This document shows, piece after piece, positions 59,529-64,000 of a stretch of DNA of 64,000 nt. The DNA comes from Gammaproteobacteria bacterium (GTDB lineage Bacteria > Pseudomonadota > Gammaproteobacteria > DSM-16500). Where the stretch lies: positions 23,134-87,133 of the forward strand of contig JABDEF010000001.1 in NCBI GenBank assembly GCA_013287235.1. Reading direction: 5' to 3'. The number at the start of each line of letters is the position of its first letter. Positions within the stretch are counted from its first letter, which is position 1. The position numbers were made by a program, and so were the translations under genes. Under the pieces are notes generated by a model. That model searched no databases and was not told the origin of the DNA. It saw only the letters and a program-made list of their open reading frames with translations.

Positions 59529-62348
59529 ATGACAACCGAACAACATACCATCGTAAAACCTTCGCACTTTGAAGTAGCAATCACGGCTCCTGGCTTTCTC
59601 AAGGTCATACGCCGTAATGGGACGTTAACCCCATTCGATGCAAATAAAATCACCATCGCCATGACTAAGGCTTTTTTAGCCGTAGAAGGCGATTCTGCTG
59701 CAGGATCATCGCGCATGAATGAAACAGTGACGAAGCATGTCACAAAAATCACCGATGCTTTTATGCGCCGAATGCCGGGTGGAGGCACCATCCATATTGA
59801 AGATATTCAAGATCAGGTCGAATTGACGCTCATGCGTGCGGGAGAGCATAAAGTCGCACGTGCGTACGTGCTTTATCGTGAAGAACGACGTAAAATCCGC
59901 GAGCAACACGTTGAAGCAACCCAGACAGCTAAAGAAGAACTGCAAGTCACCCTAGCCGATGGCAAAATTGTTCCATTAGATATCGAACGTCTCACCCATA
60001 CGGTAAATAGTGCATGCCATCGTTTAACCGATGTTTCAGCAAATAATATTATTGATGAAACGAAACGCAGTCTTTTTGACAAAATACCGATAGATCAAGT
60101 CAGTAAAGCGCTCATTATGTCAGCACGTGTTTTAATTGAAAAAGAACCCAATTATAGTTTTGTCGCCGCACGTTTATTATTGGACGATTTACGAAGTGAA
60201 GCATTAAATTTTTTACGCATCAAAGATAAAGCGACATTCGAAGAAATGAGCGCACTCTATCATGTGTATCTTCCCAGTTACATTGATCGCGGTGTGGAAT
60301 GTGAATTATTAGATCCGCGCTTGAAAAAATTTAATCTTGCCCTACTGTCAGAGGCAATAAAACCAGAACGCGATTTACAATTCAATTATTTAGGATTACA
60401 AACATTGTATGATCGCTATTTTATTCATAGCCATGGCACGCGATTCGAATTACCACAAGCATTTTTCATGCGCGTTGCCATGGGTCTTGCATTAAATGAA
60501 AAAGAAAGTGAACGCGACAAATATGCCATTCAGTTTTATCATTTATTGTCATCGTTTGATTTCATGAGTTCAACCCCCACCCTTTTTAATTCGGGCACTT
60601 TGCGTCCACAATTATCGAGTTGTTATTTAACAACCGTTCCGGATGATTTAGATGGTATTTTTGCTGCAATTAAGGATAATGCCTTACTGCAAAAATATGC
60701 GGGTGGCATTGGCAATGACTGGACAAATGTCCGCGCATTAGGGGCACACATTAAAGGAACCAACGGAAAATCACAAGGCGTTGTGCCTTTTATGCATGTC
60801 GCAAATTCAACGGCTGTGGCCGTCAATCAAGGCGGTAAACGGAAAGGTGCCGTTTGCGGTTACCTCGAAACATGGCACAAAGATATCGAAGAATTTTTAG
60901 AATTACGTAAAAATACCGGGGATGAAAGACGTCGTACACATGATATGAATACCGCGAATTGGATTCCGGATTTATTTATGGAACGTGTAATGAATGAGCA
61001 AGAGTGGACACTCTTTTCACCCGATGAAGTACCCGAATTACATCATTTGTATGGCAAAGCATTCAATGAAAAATATATGGCATATGAAGCAAAAGCCAAA
61101 GAAGGAAAAATTCGTAATTTCAAAACAATCCCTGCGCTTAATCTTTGGCGAAAAATCTTAAGCATGTTATTTGAAACGGGGCATCCTTGGATCACATTCA
61201 AAGATGTCTGTAATTTACGTTCGCCACAACAACATGTCGGTGTCGTACATAGCTCAAATCTCTGCACAGAAATTACATTAAATACATCGCAAGATGAAAT
61301 TGCCGTTTGTAATCTGGGTAGTATTAATTTAATTGCACATATCAAAGATCAAGGCTTGGATACACAAAAATTACGTCACACCATTCACACGGCCATTCGT
61401 ATGCTCGATAATGTGGTGGATGTGAATTATTATTCAGTACCGGAAGCTAAAAATTCCAATATCAAACATCGGCCAATTGGTATGGGTATGATGGCATTCC
61501 AAGATGTGCTTTACAAATTAGGGATTGCCTATGCATCGGATGAAGCCGTTCAATTTGCAGATCGCTCGATGGAATTAATTAGTTACTATGCCATTGAAGC
61601 ATCCACAAATCTTGCGGAAGAGAGAGGAAAATATTCCACTTTTGATGGTTCGCTTTGGAGCAAAGGTATTTTACCGATTGATTCTATCGATATATTGCAA
61701 CAAAACAGAGAAAATCACCTCGAACAAGACCGGTCAAAGACGTTGGATTGGGATGCATTACGTATGCGTGTCACAACCGTTGGTATGCGAAATTCGAATG
61801 TGCTTGCGATTGCACCGACCGCAACGATTGCCAACATTTGCGGTGTTTCACAATCGATTGAACCCACCTATCAAAATTTATTTGTGAAATCGAATTTATC
61901 GGGTGAATTTACGATCATCAATCCTTATCTGGTCGCGGATCTGAAAAATGCAGGATTGTGGGATGATGTGATGGTGAATGATTTAAAATATTATAATGGC
62001 AGTGTTTTAAAAATTAACCGAATACCCGATAATATCAAACAACGTTATCGAACCGCATTCGAAATAGATCCTACATGGTTAGTGGAAGCAGGCTCTCGTC
62101 GTCAAAAATGGATTGATCAAGCGCAATCTTTGAATCTTTATATGGCAGCACCATCAGGCAAAAAACTCGATCAATTATATCGACATGCTTGGATACGCGG
62201 CCTTAAAACCACCTATTATTTAAGAACTTTAGGTGCAACGAATGCAGAAAAATCAACCGTCAATGATAACGCATTAAATGCCGTGCAAGTCGACTCTGCG
62301 CCCAAAGCGTGTTTAATCACGGATCCCACTTGCGAAGCTTGTCAGTAA
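59529..62348 (+). CDS. nrdA: ribonucleoside-diphosphate reductase, class Ia alpha subunit
   Basis: 939 residues with GGAGGAG before the ATG. Converts NDPs to dNDPs. Two N-terminal ATP-cone segments (LKVIRRNGTLTPFDANKI at about 18 and LQVTLADGKIVPLDIERL at about 140) give allosteric sites; a double cone is also seen in Pseudomonas NrdA. The active site has QLSSCYLTT (Cys), NLCTEITLN (Asn-x-Cys-x-Glu) and IAVCNLGSIN (Cys). The C-terminal CEAC is the thioredoxin-reduced pair. A strong candidate for NrdR control. Confidence 0.97.
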   Translation: MTTEQHTIVKPSHFEVAITAPGFLKVIRRNGTLTPFDANKITIAMTKAFLAVEGDSAAGSSRMNETVTKHVTKITDAFMRRMPGGGTIHIEDIQDQVELTLMRAGEHKVARAYVLYREERRKIREQHVEATQTAKEELQVTLADGKIVPLDIERLTHTVNSACHRLTDVSANNIIDETKRSLFDKIPIDQVSKALIMSARVLIEKEPNYSFVAARLLLDDLRSEALNFLRIKDKATFEEMSALYHVYLPSYIDRGVECELLDPRLKKFNLALLSEAIKPERDLQFNYLGLQTLYDRYFIHSHGTRFELPQAFFMRVAMGLALNEKESERDKYAIQFYHLLSSFDFMSSTPTLFNSGTLRPQLSSCYLTTVPDDLDGIFAAIKDNALLQKYAGGIGNDWTNVRALGAHIKGTNGKSQGVVPFMHVANSTAVAVNQGGKRKGAVCGYLETWHKDIEEFLELRKNTGDERRRTHDMNTANWIPDLFMERVMNEQEWTLFSPDEVPELHHLYGKAFNEKYMAYEAKAKEGKIRNFKTIPALNLWRKILSMLFETGHPWITFKDVCNLRSPQQHVGVVHSSNLCTEITLNTSQDEIAVCNLGSINLIAHIKDQGLDTQKLRHTIHTAIRMLDNVVDVNYYSVPEAKNSNIKHRPIGMGMMAFQDVLYKLGIAYASDEAVQFADRSMELISYYAIEASTNLAEERGKYSTFDGSLWSKGILPIDSIDILQQNRENHLEQDRSKTLDWDALRMRVTTVGMRNSNVLAIAPTATIANICGVSQSIEPTYQNLFVKSNLSGEFTIINPYLVADLKNAGLWDDVMVNDLKYYNGSVLKINRIPDNIKQRYRTAFEIDPTWLVEAGSRRQKWIDQAQSLNLYMAAPSGKKLDQLYRHAWIRGLKTTYYLRTLGATNAEKSTVNDNALNAVQVDSAPKACLITDPTCEACQ

Positions 62349-62361
62349 TATGCGTATATCC

Positions 62362-62387
62362 TGTCATGCCAGCATGCTGGCATGACA
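62362..62387. repeat. tgtcatgccagc palindrome, perfect copy
   Basis: tgtcatgccagcatgctggcatgaca is a full palindrome lying between nrdA and nrdB. Confidence 0.9.
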
Positions 62388-62413
62388 GAGTCTGAAATTA
62401 TAGGAGGAATTAT

Positions 62414-63475
62414 ATGTCACTCAACCCAATCGGTTTAGAATTTGAAATGAATGGTGCACGCATTCACGTGGATATTAAGCGCATCATTAATTGCCGCGCA
62501 GATCTCAATCAATTAGTCCCTTTCAAATATAAATGGGCTTGGCAAAAATATTTAGATGCCTGCGCCAATCATTGGATGCCCAATGAAATCAATATGTCAG
62601 CAGATATTGCTTTATGGAAAGATCCGAATGGCTTAACAGATGATGAACGCTTGATTATCATGCGCAATCTTGGATTTTTCTCAACAGCGGATTCACTCGT
62701 TGCCAATAATCTTGTGTTAGCCGTTTATCGTCACATTACCAATCCAGAATGTCGGCAATATCTATTACGTCAAGCATTTGAAGAAGCGTTACATACCCAT
62801 GCCTATCAACATGTGATTGAAAGTTTAGGCATGGATGAAGCGGAAGTTTTTAATATGTATCGTGAAGTGCCCTCTGTTGCACGCAAAGCCGCTTGGTCAA
62901 TTCCCTACACGCGCAGTTTAGGAGACCCTAACTTCCATACAGGGACACCTGAAAATGATCAGCGCTTGTTACGTGATTTGATTGCTTTTTATGTGGTATT
63001 TGAAGGCATTTTCTTTTATGTGGGATTTACGCAAATATTATCTATGGGACGCCGCAATAAAATGACAGGCACTGCAGAACAATTTCAATATATTTTACGT
63101 GATGAATCCATGCACATGAATTTTGGTATTGATGTAATTAACCAAATTAAAATCGAAAATCCACATTTATGGACAGAAGAATTTAAACAAGAAGCCATTC
63201 AAATGATTATAAGCGGTGTCGATTTGGAATATGCCTATGCGGTAGATACCATGCCACGCGGTGTTTTAGGCATGAATTCGGATATGTTTAAAGAATATTT
63301 GCAATTTATTGCGAACCGTCGTTTAGCACAAATTGGTTTACCGCAGCAATATCCGGGTGCCACCAATCCATTTCCTTGGATGAGTGAAATCATGGATTTG
63401 AAGAAAGAAAAGAATTTCTTTGAAACAAGAGTCACGGAATATCAAACAGGTGGAACATTGAATTGGGATGAGTGA
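62414..63475 (+). CDS. nrdB: ribonucleoside-diphosphate reductase, class Ia beta subunit
   Basis: 353 residues behind AGGAGGAA. Holds the diiron-tyrosyl radical. Iron ligand region: [18 protein letters not shown] (Glu, His), and further Glu/His in [29 protein letters not shown] opens helix 2. The C-terminal [16 protein letters not shown] provides the Tyr and tail that dock to NrdA. Same strand as nrdA, so probably an operon. Confidence 0.96.
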   Translation: MSLNPIGLEFEMNGARIHVDIKRIINCRADLNQLVPFKYKWAWQKYLDACANHWMPNEINMSADIALWKDPNGLTDDERLIIMRNLGFFSTADSLVANNLVLAVYRHITNPECRQYLLRQAFEEALHTHAYQHVIESLGMDEAEVFNMYREVPSVARKAAWSIPYTRSLGDPNFHTGTPENDQRLLRDLIAFYVVFEGIFFYVGFTQILSMGRRNKMTGTAEQFQYILRDESMHMNFGIDVINQIKIENPHLWTEEFKQEAIQMIISGVDLEYAYAVDTMPRGVLGMNSDMFKEYLQFIANRRLAQIGLPQQYPGATNPFPWMSEIMDLKKEKNFFETRVTEYQTGGTLNWDE

Positions 63476-63480
63476 TTTTT

Positions 63481-63523
63481 GTAGGGTGGATTAGACGCGC
63501 TTTTCAGCGTCGTAATCCACCCA
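63481..63523 (+). terminator. hairpin after nrdB
   Basis: gggtggatta...gacgc (63484-63498) pairs with gcgtcgtaatccaccc (63507-63522), followed by acattttt. Likely transcription end, and a common bacterial repeat type. Confidence 0.6.
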
Positions 63524-63539
63524 CATTTTTGCAATACCG

Positions 63540-63842
63540 CTATTTTGAAGTTTTTGTAAGAGGTACTGTTTGCTTTCCAAACAGATAAGTCACAAATGCC
63601 GCACTAGTTGTCCCTGCTGCACTGGATTGTGCAATATAAAAGTCTACCGGTACCTTAGTCAGTGCTTCACCGCAAGAGGGTGCTGTCATGGGTAATCCTG
63701 TATTTGGATCCGAATAACTTGCTGAAACCGTAGCTGCAGGATTCATATTACATTGAACAATCATATACGCGACTCCTGCATTCGTGATTGTACTGATGGA
63801 TAATAATGATGCTAAAACAACTAATTTTTTGATCATTTTCAT
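63540..63842 (-). CDS. small exported protein of unknown function
   Basis: 100 residues with AGGAG before the ATG. The signal peptide MKMIKKLVVLASLLSISTITNAG ends in the cut site TNA-G. The mature part has two Cys (VQCNMNP, APSCGEA) about 30 apart, which could form a disulfide, and is rich in Ala, Thr and Ser. No family recognised. Probably periplasmic or secreted. The last 158 bases of the window after it show no gene. Confidence 0.7.
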   Translation of the reverse strand: MKMIKKLVVLASLLSISTITNAGVAYMIVQCNMNPAATVSASYSDPNTGLPMTAPSCGEALTKVPVDFYIAQSSAAGTTSAAFVTYLFGKQTVPLTKTSK

Positions 63843-64000
63843 TTTTTTTACTCCTAATTGCGATTTTTTTAAGCTAAATGAAATATACAGTATTTTAAAA
63901 GTTTTTCAATAAAATAGCTGTCTGGCTACCCCGAAAAAAAACTAAATAAAATCAATAAATTACTCTAATTTACTGTAAGTATCCGGCGTGCACTTCATCG

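Noticed and set aside
1..64000. CRISPR array
   Set aside because: No series of regularly spaced identical repeats; repeats found are dispersed palindromes.

Overview
The window looks like a chromosomal piece of an AT-rich gammaproteobacterium, most likely a host-associated member of the Legionellales (Legionella/Coxiella/Rickettsiella-type relatives). This is inferred from gammaproteobacterial gene orders (rplM-rpsI-sspA-sspB, hrcA-grpE-dnaK-dnaJ, greA-rlmE-ftsH-glmM, fur next to bamE, ratA-rnfH, smpB-ssrA) mixed with proteins of a kind used on eukaryotic hosts: ankyrin repeats, an F-box-like protein, C-terminal CaaX boxes, a CE-clan cysteine protease, a dual-specificity phosphatase and an ADP-ribosyltransferase-like domain. 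No genus can be named from sequence reading alone.

Layout. 1-4.5 kb: envelope lipoprotein, EamA transporter, sspA/sspB, tRNA-Gln, two ribosomal protein genes, an HU-type protein. 4.7-6.7 kb: a protein with a 157-residue tandem duplication, an HU-gene remnant and a small secreted protein with both ends inside repeats. 6.7-19 kb: housekeeping block (glmM, ftsH, rlmE, greA, dnaJ, dnaK, grpE, hrcA, nadK, recN) with a sigma32-like promoter before grpE. 19-23 kb: an AAA ATPase with a palindromic start region, a small CaaX protein, fur, a gene broken by an IS605 remnant, bamE. 23.3-27 kb: a Fur-box-controlled FTR1/polyferredoxin/P19 iron uptake operon. 27-30.5 kb: ankyrin-CaaX protein, rnfH, ratA, phosphatase, smpB and ssrA. 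30.8-33.8 kb: a small island in the ssrA 3' end, bounded by a duplicated att core and carrying an AbiE toxin-antitoxin pair. 33.9-35.2 kb: a second regulator-nucleotidyltransferase pair. 35.3-46.9 kb: accessory block (F-box/CaaX protein, LuxR regulator, IS5 remnant, frameshifted methyltransferase/ADP-ribosyltransferase gene, YgjP-like peptidase, CE-clan protease, desaturase-SDR fusion, L,D-transpeptidase, unknown protein, MFS symporter). 47-49.6 kb: nested palindromes and MITEs, then an M28 aminopeptidase. 49.6-64 kb: ArnT-like transferase, TonB, RecQ, CysZ, ankyrin protein, PssA, a membrane protein behind a PmrA-like box, VapBC, nrdAB with paired NrdR boxes, and a small secreted protein.

How it fits together. 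The core genes give ordinary functions: proteostasis, ribosome rescue, dNTP synthesis, iron uptake. Between them sit single-gene cargo loci that read as candidate secreted effectors. Three end in Cys-x-x-Leu (CTIL, CVIL, CLIL), the form expected for host geranylgeranylation, which would place them on host membranes. A PmrA-type box precedes one unknown gene; in Legionella and Coxiella PmrA controls secretion genes and effectors. No secretion system genes lie in the window, so effector status is inference.

The intergenic DNA is unusually rich in palindromic repeats of several families, one inserted inside another. Three genes carry apparent single-A insertions in A-runs, so either decay, phase variation or homopolymer sequencing error is present.
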